Notes: a model not told the origin generated them from the letters alone. Shown: positions 53,485 through 62,698, counted from the stretch's first letter. The stretch is DNA of 64,000 nucleotides from G963422745 sp963422745 (GCA_963422745.1 OY730477.1:434001-498000), one strand, 5' to 3'. Translations and numbers: made by a program.

Positions 53485-53558
53485 AACCCGACCTCTGACC
53501 CTGCGGGTTGATAGGTCGGTTCACCGAGACACAAAGTCCGATCAGACACGGAGAAGCA

Positions 53559-54299
53559 GTGCCACTGCCCGTCGCATACCACAGACCCGATACCGTTGAA
53601 CAGGCGCTGTCGTTGCTGTCGCACCCGAACCGGATCCCGCTTGGCGGTGGAACGGTCCTCAACGCCGACCGCGAACCGAGCGAACTTGAAGTTGTTGACC
53701 TTCAGGCGCTCAGCCTGGCTGGCATCGAAACCGACGGCGTACGGCTGCGTATCGGTGCAGCCACCACGCTTGAGGCCGCGGCGACGAGTGATCGTGTTCC
53801 CGCCTGGCTGCGGTCAATAGCGCGCGCTGAGGCACCGTCGACTCTACGAACGCTCGCCACCATCGGCGGCGTGATAGCTGGGGGTTGCGGCAACAGCGTG
53901 CTACTGGCCGCGCTGCTGGTCAGCGACGCCGAGGTAGAACTTGCTGGTGCGCCCGATCAACCGCTTGAGGCGCTGTTGGCGCACGGGGTTCCCCCAGGAT
54001 CGATCATCACCGCGGTCACCATTGACCCCAAAGGCGAAGGGGTCGTGGCCCGCACCGGCCGCACACCTACCGATGTCCCAATCGTAGCCGCCGTCGCCCG
54101 AACACTCCCGGAGGATCCAAGCGGGCGCAACCCCGGAACCTCAATGGCTCTCACAGGCATGGCCGACACGCCCGTGCTGGTTGATCCGGGCAAGCCGACC
54201 GCCGGGCTGGCCCCAAAAGGTGACTTCCGCGGCTCGGCTGCGTACCGGCTCAAGTTGGCGGCCGTGTTATCAACACGAGCCATAAAGGCGTTGTTGTGA
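53559..54299 (+). CDS. FAD-binding subunit of a molybdenum hydroxylase
   Basis: A 246-residue subunit of the xanthine-dehydrogenase type (YgfM-like). It starts LPVAYHRPDTVEQALSLL. RIPLGGGTVLNAD and TLRTLATIGGVIAGGCG stand for the two FAD pyrophosphate motifs (usually AGGTDL and TIGGN), and a C-terminal RGSAAYRLKLAAVL is the conserved CoxM-type end. GTG 53559 has GGAG 8 bases upstream. It overlaps the large subunit by 4 bases (GTGA). Unlike typical enzymes, its partner lacks the iron-sulfur cysteines that would feed electrons to this FAD. Confidence 0.85.
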   Translation: MPLPVAYHRPDTVEQALSLLSHPNRIPLGGGTVLNADREPSELEVVDLQALSLAGIETDGVRLRIGAATTLEAAATSDRVPAWLRSIARAEAPSTLRTLATIGGVIAGGCGNSVLLAALLVSDAEVELAGAPDQPLEALLAHGVPPGSIITAVTIDPKGEGVVARTGRTPTDVPIVAAVARTLPEDPSGRNPGTSMALTGMADTPVLVDPGKPTAGLAPKGDFRGSAAYRLKLAAVLSTRAIKALL

Positions 54300-57232
54300 A
54301 CGTTACCTTCGAACTCAACGGCCGCTCGGTAACCACACAGGTAAACCCGAGCGACAATCTCCGCGACGTTCTTCGCCGCCTCGGCATGCTCAGCGTCAAG
54401 TACGGATCCTCAAGCGGAGAGACGGGTGCCGCCGCGGTTCTGTTCGATGGTCGGCTCGCCAGCGCAGATGTGATCCTCGCCGCGTCCGCCGACGGTCACC
54501 GTGTCGTGACCGTCGAAGCTCTCAACACCGAACGCCAGCTTCATCCGATCCAGCTTGCTTTCACCGCGGTCGGGGCGTTCCAGTCGGGCTACTCGGCTGG
54601 GGCGATGATCCTGGGAACGATGGCGTTGCTTGAAGCCAACCCCGACCCGTCCGACGCGGAGATCCGGGACATGCTCTCGGGCATCCTCGACCGAGAAACC
54701 GCATACGTTAAACCCGTTGAGGCCGTGAGGCGAGCCGCGGCGATGTTACGCGGTAGGCAGCCCGAGGCGTTCGGGCCGCTGATTATCGAACCCCTCACCG
54801 ATGGTGTTCACGCCTGCGAATACGACCCTGACGATGAACCCCCGAACGCCCCGCATGCCGTTCCCAGGTTGATTCCTTCACGTGACGTGCCCGAGATGGC
54901 GGTTGTTGGCAAGCCTGAGATAAAGGTTGACGCGGTGCGTCTCGCCAAAGGCAACCCGGCGTTCACCGACGACATTGACCTTCGTGGAATGCTCCACGCG
55001 AAGCTCCTCACAAGCCCTCACGCCCATGCCCGTATCGTCAACATTGACGACACCAAAGCAGTGGCCCTACCCGGAGTGCACGCGGTGCTACACCACCGCA
55101 ACGTCGCCCGGGTGAAGTACGCCAGCGGTGGTCAAAGCTGGCCCAATCCCCATCCCTACGATCAGGTCAGCTTCGACGACAAGGTCCGCCATGTGGGTGA
55201 CAGGGTGGCGGTCGTGGCCGCGGAAACAATCGAGATTGCCGAGCAGGCCGTGAGCCTGATCGACGTGACCTACGAGGTTCTGTCGGCGGTATTTGATGAG
55301 CGCCTCGCCACCGGCCCAGACGCCCCCAAGATCCACGACGAAACCGACACCGAAGGCATCTTCGACGCCGACCGCAACATCGTGCACCAGATCCAGGCCC
55401 AACGTGGCGACGTCGACGCGGGGCTCGCTGGCGCCCAGCACGTGTTTGAGCAGACCTTTCGGGTGCATCAGGTGCAACAATGCCCGATCGAGCCGCACAT
55501 CTCCATCGCCTGGCTCGATTCCGACGAGCGAATGGTGATCCGGACCGCCACCCAGGTGCCGTTTCATACCAGAAGGATGGTCGCGCCGTTGCTCGGCATG
55601 GACATCAAGGACATTCGGGTCGTAAAACCCCGAATTGGTGGCGGGTTCGGTGCCAAACAAGAGATGCTCATTGAGGACATCGTCGGGCATCTCGCCATCG
55701 CCACCCGCCGTCCAGTGCGTCTCGAGCTCACCCGCACCGAGGAGTTCGTCTCAAGTCGTACACGCCACCCTCAGACGATCACGTTTCGTACCGGAGTGGA
55801 TCACGACTTCAAGCTCGTGGCTCAAGACATGCACGTCATCGGCAATACCGGCCCTTACGGCACGCACGGTCAGACGGTGCAAACAGTGACGGGGTTGCGC
55901 GGGCTGAGCCAGTACGTGAGCCCCAACAAGCGTTTTTTCTGCGACGTCGTCTACACCAATATCCCGGTACCAGGCGCATACCGTGGCTACGGCGCCCCCC
56001 AAGCCGAGTTCGCGCTGGAAGCTCATCTCACTGATGTCGCGCGAGAGCTTGGCATCGACGAGATCGAGTTCAAACGAAACAATTGGGTACGTGCTGGCAG
56101 TGAGATGGATATCGCCCCGCACCTTGGCGAGCGAGGGGTGGTGGAGGACGAACTTGACGAGTACCCGAAGATCGCCTCGGAAGGTATCGAGGAATGCGTC
56201 GCTCAGGCAATGAGAGAGATCCGCTGGCATCGACGTGACGATCCCGATTGGGTCTCTCCACCACATCGCCCGCATATCCGCCGCGGAATCGGGTTTGCGT
56301 TTTGCATGCACGGCACCGCCATTCCGTTCCTGGACATGGGTGGTTGCTCCATCAAGCTCAACGACGACGGTTCGTTCAACATGTTGGTCGGAGCGACCGA
56401 TCTCGGCACCGGTGCGGACACCGTGCTCGGTCAGATCGCGGCTGAGGTGCTCGGCGTTCCGCTCGACGACATCAAGGTGTACTCCAGCGACACCGACCTC
56501 ACCCCGTTCGACACAGGCGCATACGCATCGTCGACCACCTATATCTCCGGCACCGCCGCGATGCGCGCCGCGGAGAATGTTCGCAAGCGGCTCAAGGAGC
56601 GTGCCGCCATGCTGCTCGGGATCGACGAGCCATGCACGATCGAGCTACGTGATCGGCGTGCGTACGCCCCTGACGGCCGCAGCGTCTCGCACAACGAGAT
56701 CGCACTCGACTCGTTGCATATGCAGGACCAGGAACAGATCATGGGCACGTCGTCGTTTGTGTCGCCGGAGTGCCCGCCACCGTTTGCGGCCCAAATGGCC
56801 GAGATCGAGGTTGACATCGAGACGGGCCAAGTCACTGTCGTCAAGCTCGTGATGGCCGTTGACTGCGGCGTGGCCATCAACCCGATCACCGCCAGCGGTC
56901 AAGTCGAGGGCGGGATGCTGCAAGCGCTGGGCTACGCGCACTGCGAAGAGTACGCCTACGACAAACAAGGCAAGATGCTCAACGCGTCGTTCGGGCCTTA
57001 CAAGATCTACCGGGCCGACGAGGTACCCGAAATGGTGGTGTACCTGGTGCAGACGATGGAGGACTCGGGGCCTTTCGGTGCCAAGGCGGTGGCCGAAATC
57101 CCCAAGGATGGTGTGGCACCCGCTGTGCGCAACGCCATCTTGAATGCCACCGGTGTGGCGATCAACGACATTCCGTTCACCCCCGAACGGGTTTGGACTG
57201 CTCTGCGAAGCCATGACCCTGATCGTTGCTGA
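54296..57232 (+). CDS. Molybdenum hydroxylase, Fe-S and Mo domains fused, cluster cysteines lost
   Basis: A 978-residue protein resembling the selenium-associated xanthine dehydrogenase group. Residues 1-160 align with the small iron-sulfur subunit but lack all eight cluster Cys: positions expected as Cys are Ser38, Thr43, Ala46, Ala57, Ser97, Ser100, Asp132 and Glu134. The rest of that fold is kept. Residues about 190-975 form the molybdopterin domain, with RIGGGFGAKQEM, AYRGYGAPQAEFALE, VGATDLGTGADTV, DCGVAINP and GPFGAKAVAEIP; the last carries the catalytic Glu. The enzyme would hydroxylate a purine- or pyrimidine-like ring with water. It overlaps the FAD subunit and the SsnA gene, and lies beside YqeB/YqeC, selenium-hydroxylase markers. 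Confidence 0.9.
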   Translation: MNVTFELNGRSVTTQVNPSDNLRDVLRRLGMLSVKYGSSSGETGAAAVLFDGRLASADVILAASADGHRVVTVEALNTERQLHPIQLAFTAVGAFQSGYSAGAMILGTMALLEANPDPSDAEIRDMLSGILDRETAYVKPVEAVRRAAAMLRGRQPEAFGPLIIEPLTDGVHACEYDPDDEPPNAPHAVPRLIPSRDVPEMAVVGKPEIKVDAVRLAKGNPAFTDDIDLRGMLHAKLLTSPHAHARIVNIDDTKAVALPGVHAVLHHRNVARVKYASGGQSWPNPHPYDQVSFDDKVRHVGDRVAVVAAETIEIAEQAVSLIDVTYEVLSAVFDERLATGPDAPKIHDETDTEGIFDADRNIVHQIQAQRGDVDAGLAGAQHVFEQTFRVHQVQQCPIEPHISIAWLDSDERMVIRTATQVPFHTRRMVAPLLGMDIKDIRVVKPRIGGGFGAKQEMLIEDIVGHLAIATRRPVRLELTRTEEFVSSRTRHPQTITFRTGVDHDFKLVAQDMHVIGNTGPYGTHGQTVQTVTGLRGLSQYVSPNKRFFCDVVYTNIPVPGAYRGYGAPQAEFALEAHLTDVARELGIDEIEFKRNNWVRAGSEMDIAPHLGERGVVEDELDEYPKIASEGIEECVAQAMREIRWHRRDDPDWVSPPHRPHIRRGIGFAFCMHGTAIPFLDMGGCSIKLNDDGSFNMLVGATDLGTGADTVLGQIAAEVLGVPLDDIKVYSSDTDLTPFDTGAYASSTTYISGTAAMRAAENVRKRLKERAAMLLGIDEPCTIELRDRRAYAPDGRSVSHNEIALDSLHMQDQEQIMGTSSFVSPECPPPFAAQMAEIEVDIETGQVTVVKLVMAVDCGVAINPITASGQVEGGMLQALGYAHCEEYAYDKQGKMLNASFGPYKIYRADEVPEMVVYLVQTMEDSGPFGAKAVAEIPKDGVAPAVRNAILNATGVAINDIPFTPERVWTALRSHDPDRC

Positions 57233-58634
57233 CTGGGTTCTAACGGCTGCCGACGTCGAGCCGCGCAGTCGAAGCGCCGTGAGGGTAAGCGAGGATGTGA
57301 TCGACCGGGTCGGCCCCGCCGATGAGCTGCTGGCGGCATATGGCGACGACGAAATCGTTGACGCTTCGGGTCATGTCGTGCTGCCCGGCTTCGTTAACTC
57401 TCATGTGCATCTCTACGGCACCCTTGCCCACGGCATACCGGTTACGTCACACTCATCGGGGTTGAAGCTGTCGGGTCAGCATGCAGCCGCAGGCAAGCTG
57501 GCAGACCCCGGCGAGCTTGCCAGCGGCAGCCACCACCACGTTTCGACCGGCGATGGCCCGGGTGACTTCATGGGCTTTCTTGAGCAATATTGGTGGCCCA
57601 AGGTCGAAGACATCCTCGACGTTGACATGGTCGTCGCTGCGACCGATTTCGCATGTGCCGAGATGCTCAGATCAGGCACCACCACCTTCTACGACATCGT
57701 CGAGGCTCCCCACGCTCTGCCCGATGTGTTGATGGCTCAAAAGGAGATCGTGGAACGCACAGGGTTGCGAGGAAGGCTCAGTTTCGAAGCGACCGAACGA
57801 GCTGGCCCCGATATCGCCCGGCTCGGACTTGCCGAGAACATAGCCTTGATTGATTCTTGTGAGCCCGGCTCGCTGGTTGGCGGACTGATGTGTTGGCATA
57901 CATCGTTCACATGCTCAGCGGACTACATCGTCGAAGCGTTTGCTTTGGCGACGCAGCGTGGTGTGATGAGCCACGCACACGTCAATGAGGGTGTCCACGA
58001 AGGCCGTTGGGCGCAACGGCACCTGGGTGCCAGAACTGTCGAGTACTACGACCAACTGGGAGTGGCGGGGCCCCGCCTTTTGGCTAGCCAGTGCGTGCAC
58101 CTTGGTGACACCGAGCGTGAACTGCTCGCCGAACGCGACGTCAAGGTGTCTCACATGCCACTGGCGAACTGCGAGGTTGGTGGCGGGATCGCCCCGATTC
58201 CGGAACTGTGTGACGCTGGAGTCACCGTGGGGCTCGGAAGCGACGGCTACATCAACGACATGTACGAGGTGATGCGAGGCGCTTTTTTGGTGCACAAGGC
58301 ACGCCTTTGTGACCCGGGTGTCATGCCAGCTTCACGTGTACTGCAGATGGCCACCGCAAACGGCGCAGCCGCGCTCGGCATCGACCGGGTTGGTTGCCTG
58401 AAACCCGGCTGGGCAGCCGACCTGCAGATCGTGGACGCCACCTTCCCCACACCGGTTTGCGCCGACAACCTCGCCGAACAGCTTGTGCTGTGGCGCAACC
58501 ATTCACACGTACGCGATGTGATGGTCGCCGGGCAGTGGCGCGTCAGAGACAAAGAGCTGCTTGATGCCGACCTTGACCGTCTCCGGGCACGCACCCACGA
58601 GCAGGCTCGACGGTTGTGGAGGCAAAGCACATGA
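57213..58634 (+). CDS. ssnA: SsnA-like aminohydrolase
   Basis: A 473-residue amidohydrolase of the guanine deaminase/chlorohydrolase group, like SsnA of selenium-dependent hydroxylase operons. LPGFVNSHVHLYGTL holds the HxH metal pair, SGTTTFYDIVEAPHA follows, SHAHVNEGVHE has the next His, and GLGSDGYINDMYEV carries the last metal Asp. It would deaminate a heterocycle produced or consumed by the hydroxylase. ATG 57213 overlaps the large subunit by 20 bases, implying one operon. It starts at the natural family N-terminus MTLIVADWVL. Confidence 0.86.
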   Translation: MTLIVADWVLTAADVEPRSRSAVRVSEDVIDRVGPADELLAAYGDDEIVDASGHVVLPGFVNSHVHLYGTLAHGIPVTSHSSGLKLSGQHAAAGKLADPGELASGSHHHVSTGDGPGDFMGFLEQYWWPKVEDILDVDMVVAATDFACAEMLRSGTTTFYDIVEAPHALPDVLMAQKEIVERTGLRGRLSFEATERAGPDIARLGLAENIALIDSCEPGSLVGGLMCWHTSFTCSADYIVEAFALATQRGVMSHAHVNEGVHEGRWAQRHLGARTVEYYDQLGVAGPRLLASQCVHLGDTERELLAERDVKVSHMPLANCEVGGGIAPIPELCDAGVTVGLGSDGYINDMYEVMRGAFLVHKARLCDPGVMPASRVLQMATANGAAALGIDRVGCLKPGWAADLQIVDATFPTPVCADNLAEQLVLWRNHSHVRDVMVAGQWRVRDKELLDADLDRLRARTHEQARRLWRQST

Positions 58635-58650
58635 TCGCCCAGCCGGGCTC

Positions 58651-59409
58651 ATGATTGCCGAACTGGCCGCCGCGATCGCGCGATCCGACCCGGTGGTGTT
58701 GGCGACCGTTGTTAGGACCCGGTGGTCGGTGCCCCGCAGGGCCAGCTCAAAGATGCTTATCTTCGCCGACGGACGAACCCTTGGCACCGTCGGCGGAGGT
58801 GAACTTGAATACCGCGTCACTGTCGCGGCTAATGAAGCGCTCAGCGACGGTCGGCCGAGAATGATCGAGTATTCCCTCGTCGATCCCGCTGCCGGAGACC
58901 CCGGGGTATGCGGCGGCGTGACAGAGATTTATCTGGAGCCCTACATGCCCACACCCACATTGTTTGTTGTCGGCGCCGGACACGTCGGGCGTGCCGTCGG
59001 CGAGTTAGCCACCTGGCTCGGTCTGCGCACGGTGATGTGGGACGACCGAGGCGACATCCTCGAAGAGGCCCCAGACGTCATAGCATCCGCGGTGACCGGT
59101 CCGATCACCGAAGCGTTAGCCGCCGAGCAGCTAGGGCCCAATGACTCAATCGTGGTCGTCACCCGCAACGTTGTTGTTGATCTGGAGATACTTCCAGCAT
59201 TGCTGGCCACCCCGGTCCGTTACTTCGGATTGTTGGGAAGCAAACGGCGCTGGTCAACTACCCGCGCAGGGCTCATCGCTGCTGGGGTTTCCGCTGAACT
59301 GCTTGAACGTGTCCACGCGCCCGTCGGAATCGAGATACACGCAGAGACGCCCGAGGAGATCGCTGTGAGTATCCTCGCCGAGGTGATCGGTGACCGGCGC
59401 GCCCCCTGA
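58651..59409 (+). CDS. xdhC: XdhC-type molybdenum cofactor insertion factor
   Basis: A 252-residue protein that in this family sulfurates or inserts the molybdenum cofactor into xanthine-dehydrogenase-like enzymes. The N-terminal domain has ATVVRTRWSVPRRASSKMLI and LGTVGGGELE; GVCGG carries the conserved Cys. The C-terminal Rossmann domain begins TLFVVGAGHVGRAV and ends with FGLLGSKRRWS. ATG 58651 lies 17 bases after the SsnA stop. It overlaps the next gene by 20 bases. Confidence 0.92.
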   Translation: MIAELAAAIARSDPVVLATVVRTRWSVPRRASSKMLIFADGRTLGTVGGGELEYRVTVAANEALSDGRPRMIEYSLVDPAAGDPGVCGGVTEIYLEPYMPTPTLFVVGAGHVGRAVGELATWLGLRTVMWDDRGDILEEAPDVIASAVTGPITEALAAEQLGPNDSIVVVTRNVVVDLEILPALLATPVRYFGLLGSKRRWSTTRAGLIAAGVSAELLERVHAPVGIEIHAETPEEIAVSILAEVIGDRRAP

Positions 59410-60187
59410 ACTCGTTGTCGTTCGCGGCGGTGGGGACATCGCCACGGGAGTCGTGTGGCGCCTTAATCGAGCTGGCTGGCCTGTGCTGGTCACCGAACTG
59501 GCTTCACCGCTTACCGTGCGTCGCACGGTAAGCGTCTCCTCCGCGGTCACCGATGGCGTCGCCGACGTTGAGGGGATGCGGGCAGAACTAGCAGCGGATC
59601 CAGCGATGGCATCTGAGATGGCACGGCGAGGTGTCGTCGCGGTGGTTGTCTGTGAAGGACTGCCCGAGGTCGGCGCCGACGTCGTGGTTGATGCCCGCGT
59701 AGCCAAGCGCAATATCGACACATCGATCGATGACGCGGCTTTGGTTGTCGGTGTGGGTCCCGGCTTCACAGCGGGTGTCGATTGCCATGCCGTTGTCGAA
59801 ACCAACCGGGGTCATCATCTCGGTCGGTGCGCATGGTCGGGGTCGGCCGAGCCGAACACGTCAACGCCGGGGACGCTCGGCGGCAGGGGTGGCGAACGGG
59901 TGTTGCGGGCAGCCACGTCAGGAGTTGTTACGTGGTGTGTTGTCATCGGCGATCCGGTGGTTGCTGGACAACCCATGGGTTCGGTTGCAAACACCGAGAT
60001 CACAGCTCCGTTCGACGGGGTCGTGCGCGGCCTGATCACGCCGGGGGTTCGGGTGCCTGCGGGCATGAAGATCGGTGACGTCGACTCGCGCGGCGATCGT
60101 GGTATGTGTTGGGAGATTTCCGACAAGTCTCTTGGTATTGGTGGTGGTGTGCTTGAAGCGGTGCTCACGTGGATGACGCGCCGGTGA
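59390..60187 (+). CDS. yqeB: YqeB-like selenium-dependent molybdenum hydroxylase accessory protein
   Basis: A 265-residue protein matching the YqeB/EF2563 family, found with selenium-dependent molybdenum hydroxylases. VVVRGGGDIATGVVWRLNRAG is a Rossmann opening. TELASPLTVRRTVSVSSAV, KRNIDTSIDDAALVVGVGPGF and the biotinyl-like end ITAPFDGVVRGLITPGVRVP follow. The GTG start overlaps XdhC by 20 bases and its end overlaps YqeC by 19. It is thought to act in making the labile selenium cofactor; the mechanism is not established. Confidence 0.88.
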   Translation: MTGAPPELVVVRGGGDIATGVVWRLNRAGWPVLVTELASPLTVRRTVSVSSAVTDGVADVEGMRAELAADPAMASEMARRGVVAVVVCEGLPEVGADVVVDARVAKRNIDTSIDDAALVVGVGPGFTAGVDCHAVVETNRGHHLGRCAWSGSAEPNTSTPGTLGGRGGERVLRAATSGVVTWCVVIGDPVVAGQPMGSVANTEITAPFDGVVRGLITPGVRVPAGMKIGDVDSRGDRGMCWEISDKSLGIGGGVLEAVLTWMTRR

Positions 60188-60939
60188 TCGAAACGGTGCC
60201 CGTTGATGCGATTGGGCGGGCTTTGGGGGTGGGCGACCACGAGCTGGTGTCCTTCGTTGGTGGTGGCGGCAAGACCACCGCCCTATTTGCCCTGGGCAAC
60301 CAACTTCGAGGCACGGTTGTTTTGACGACCACCACCAAAATGGGACGCGACCGTACCGGTGGTCGTGCGGTCCGGTTTGCCCCCGACGACGACGAACTGG
60401 CTGCCGTTCTCGCAGCCGAAAGGGTCGTGTTGGCATGGCAACGCGCCGATGTGCACAAAGCGGTTGGGGTGGCGCCCGAGACAGCGGACCGATGGTTCGG
60501 GCTTGCCGATCATGTTGTGGTGGAGGCTGACGGCTCGAGGCGGATGCCGTTCAAGGCGCCGCGTCCCTATGAGCCTGTCATACCTGAGTGCAGCACCCTG
60601 CTGGTTGCATGTGTCGGCGCGGATGCCTTGGGTCGCGTGATCGCAGATTGCTGTCAGCGCCCCATGAGGGTGGCGGCCGTGGCCGGGTGTTCGCCTTATC
60701 TGCGTCTCACGCCGAGCCGTCTGGCGAGGGTTCTCCTCAGTGAGCGAGGATCGCGCAAGCACTGTCCCAGCGGCGCGAAGTTCGCGGTGCTGGTAAATCG
60801 GGTCACCGTCCGTGACGCTGGGTACCTGCAGGAGTTGTCCGGCGAGATCGCCGGAGCGGCAACCGTCGTCGCCGTTGAATGCTACCGAGCAGGTGAATCC
60901 CCCGAAGCCAACCCACAAGATCCCACGGAGTCGCCGTGA
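60169..60939 (+). CDS. yqeC: YqeC-like selenium-dependent hydroxylase accessory protein
   Basis: A 256-residue P-loop protein of the YqeC family. VSFVGGGGKTTALFALG is a Walker A motif. VLTTTTKMG, DHVVVEADGSRRMPFKAPRPYEPVIP and VACVGADALGRVI are family hallmarks. It starts with GTG and overlaps YqeB. Its presence with YqeB and SsnA is the established genomic marker for a selenium form of the molybdenum hydroxylase cofactor. The phrase VLVNRVT near the C-terminus is typical. Confidence 0.9.
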   Translation: MDDAPVIETVPVDAIGRALGVGDHELVSFVGGGGKTTALFALGNQLRGTVVLTTTTKMGRDRTGGRAVRFAPDDDELAAVLAAERVVLAWQRADVHKAVGVAPETADRWFGLADHVVVEADGSRRMPFKAPRPYEPVIPECSTLLVACVGADALGRVIADCCQRPMRVAAVAGCSPYLRLTPSRLARVLLSERGSRKHCPSGAKFAVLVNRVTVRDAGYLQELSGEIAGAATVVAVECYRAGESPEANPQDPTESP

Positions 60940-60989
60940 ACGCCTCAAACGGCTGTCGTAGAGAGCTGTCTTAGAGAAAGGCCGGTTCG

Positions 60990-61943
60990 TTGAGAACAGG
61001 TATCAACCTGATTCCCGAGACACCGATAACTGAGATGATGGCCGTGGCTGTAGAGGCCGAACGGCTCGGGTTTGATCGTTGCTGGGTGTACGACGAGGGT
61101 CTGGCCACACGGGATGTATACGTCACCTTGTGCGCTATCGCCGCTGCTACCGAGCGGCTCGAACTCGGACCTGGGATCACCAATCCCTACACACGGCACC
61201 CAGCGCAGACAGCAGCGGCTGTGGCGAGCCTCGATGAGATGAGCGAGGGCCGGGCGTTTCTCGGGATCGGTGCCGGTGGGTCGCTCACGTTGGACCCGAT
61301 CGGATTGAAGCGCTCGGCACCGCTGACCGCGGTGCGAGAAACGATTCAGGTTGCCAGGGAACTGTTCGGAGGGGAAACAGTCAACTTCACCGGCAAGTCA
61401 GTGTCGCTGCGATCTGCGTTGATGAACTACGCACGCCCCGACACACAGATCTGGTTGGCGGGACGCGGCCCCAAGATGTTGATGCTGGGAGGCTCGACAG
61501 CCGATGGCGTGATGCTCGACTTTATTCACAGACCTTCGCTGCGCGACTACGTCGAGTTGGTTCGTAAGGGAGGATCGGCCGATATCTGTTATTGCACCGC
61601 GGTCGTTTTTGACGGTACCGACCTTGAGATCGTGCGAGCACACATGACATATCGACTGATTGATGCCCCGCAATCCGTGAAAGACGCTCTCGGCATGACC
61701 GCAGCGGATGTGGAACTCATCCGAGACGCGATGCCAGGTGGCCTGAATGCCGCGGCGCGCCACGTGCCCGACGAGTGGGTTTTGCCCTTCGTGGTGCACG
61801 GCACACCCGCTGAGTGCAGAGCCATTTTGAGCGGCATTGTGCGCGAGCACGGAATCGCCGAGTTTGTTGTCCCGATGTTCGAGCGGCCCGACCCGCTCGG
61901 TTACCTTTCTGAGGTCGCCGAGGTGCTCAACGGCGTGCAATGA
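60990..61943 (+). CDS. Luciferase-like (LLM) F420-type oxidoreductase
   Basis: A 317-residue LLM protein from TTG 60990. RTGINLIPETPITEMMAVAV, FDRCWVYDEGLATRDVYVTL, LGPGITNPYTRHPA, FLGIGAGGSL and WLAGRGPKML align closely with the minus-strand LLM at 44239, so the two are paralogues of one duplication or two subfunctions in one pathway. It follows YqeC by 50 bases, in which GCTGTCxTAGAGA is repeated. Its stop overlaps the dipeptidase start as ATGA. Confidence 0.9.
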   Translation: MRTGINLIPETPITEMMAVAVEAERLGFDRCWVYDEGLATRDVYVTLCAIAAATERLELGPGITNPYTRHPAQTAAAVASLDEMSEGRAFLGIGAGGSLTLDPIGLKRSAPLTAVRETIQVARELFGGETVNFTGKSVSLRSALMNYARPDTQIWLAGRGPKMLMLGGSTADGVMLDFIHRPSLRDYVELVRKGGSADICYCTAVVFDGTDLEIVRAHMTYRLIDAPQSVKDALGMTAADVELIRDAMPGGLNAAARHVPDEWVLPFVVHGTPAECRAILSGIVREHGIAEFVVPMFERPDPLGYLSEVAEVLNGVQ

Positions 61944-62698
61944 CCAGCAAGGGTCGGTCCCGTTCGGGCAAGCCAGGTTTTGGCGAGCCCTGCTTCACGG
62001 TGCCAGCCGGTGAGCTCTTTGTTGACGGCGTGCTGCCGGGGGTAGCTGAGCTGGCTGCGTTGCCCACGCTGGTTCCCGACGGGCCTGGTCCGCCGGTCTA
62101 CCTGCCCGCCGACGAACCGATGAAGCGGATCGAGCACCGCCGTGTTCGCTGCCTGGCGAGTTACTGGCATGCGGGTTGGGAACATGCGGTCCCGGCAACC
62201 CTGCTGCGCGTCGAGGCGGCGAGACGCCTGGGTTGGGCTGCCGATTCACTTCCGTTGCGATGGGGACTCGCCGTGTTTGATGCGTGGCGTCCCCTGGAAC
62301 TGCAACAGGAACTCTATGACACGGCGTATGCCGATCCTGCTATCGAACCGGGATTCTTGGCGCCGATATCCGACGATCCCACAATGCCTGCGCCTCACAG
62401 CACTGGTGGTGCGGTTGATGTTGCTTTGACCTACGACGGGTACGTGCTCGCGGCTGGTACCGGTTTTGACGATGTCACCTTCCGCGCCCGTACCGCCTGG
62501 ACCGAGGATAAACCCGGCGTCGATCGGGAGCTTCGCCGTCTTTTGTACTGGTCAATGCGTACAGCGGGCTTCGTGGTGTACGTCAACGAGTGGTGGCATT
62601 TTGAGTTTGCCACGTCCCGCTGGGCGCAGGTAACGGGCAACTCGCCCCGCTACGGCGCCGTACCGCCAAAAAGTTGCCTTTTCGGAGAACCGTGGTAG
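61940..62698 (+). CDS. VanX/D-Ala-D-Ala-dipeptidase-like zinc peptidase
   Basis: A 252-residue M15-type zinc peptidase. FDAWRPLELQQELYD carries a conserved Arg, PHSTGGAVDVAL the zinc His and Asp, and VNEWWHFEF the catalytic Glu and last His. Classical members cut D-Ala-D-Ala, but many act on other dipeptides. No vanHA partners are near, and the gene is last in a catabolic operon. Therefore cleavage of an amide or dipeptide-like product is as plausible as cell-wall turnover. Confidence 0.87.
   Translation: MTSKGRSRSGKPGFGEPCFTVPAGELFVDGVLPGVAELAALPTLVPDGPGPPVYLPADEPMKRIEHRRVRCLASYWHAGWEHAVPATLLRVEAARRLGWAADSLPLRWGLAVFDAWRPLELQQELYDTAYADPAIEPGFLAPISDDPTMPAPHSTGGAVDVALTYDGYVLAAGTGFDDVTFRARTAWTEDKPGVDRELRRLLYWSMRTAGFVVYVNEWWHFEFATSRWAQVTGNSPRYGAVPPKSCLFGEPW

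Noticed and set aside
61940..62698. Vancomycin resistance determinant
   Set aside because: VanX-like motifs are present but vanH, vanA and vanRS are absent and the gene ends a catabolic operon.
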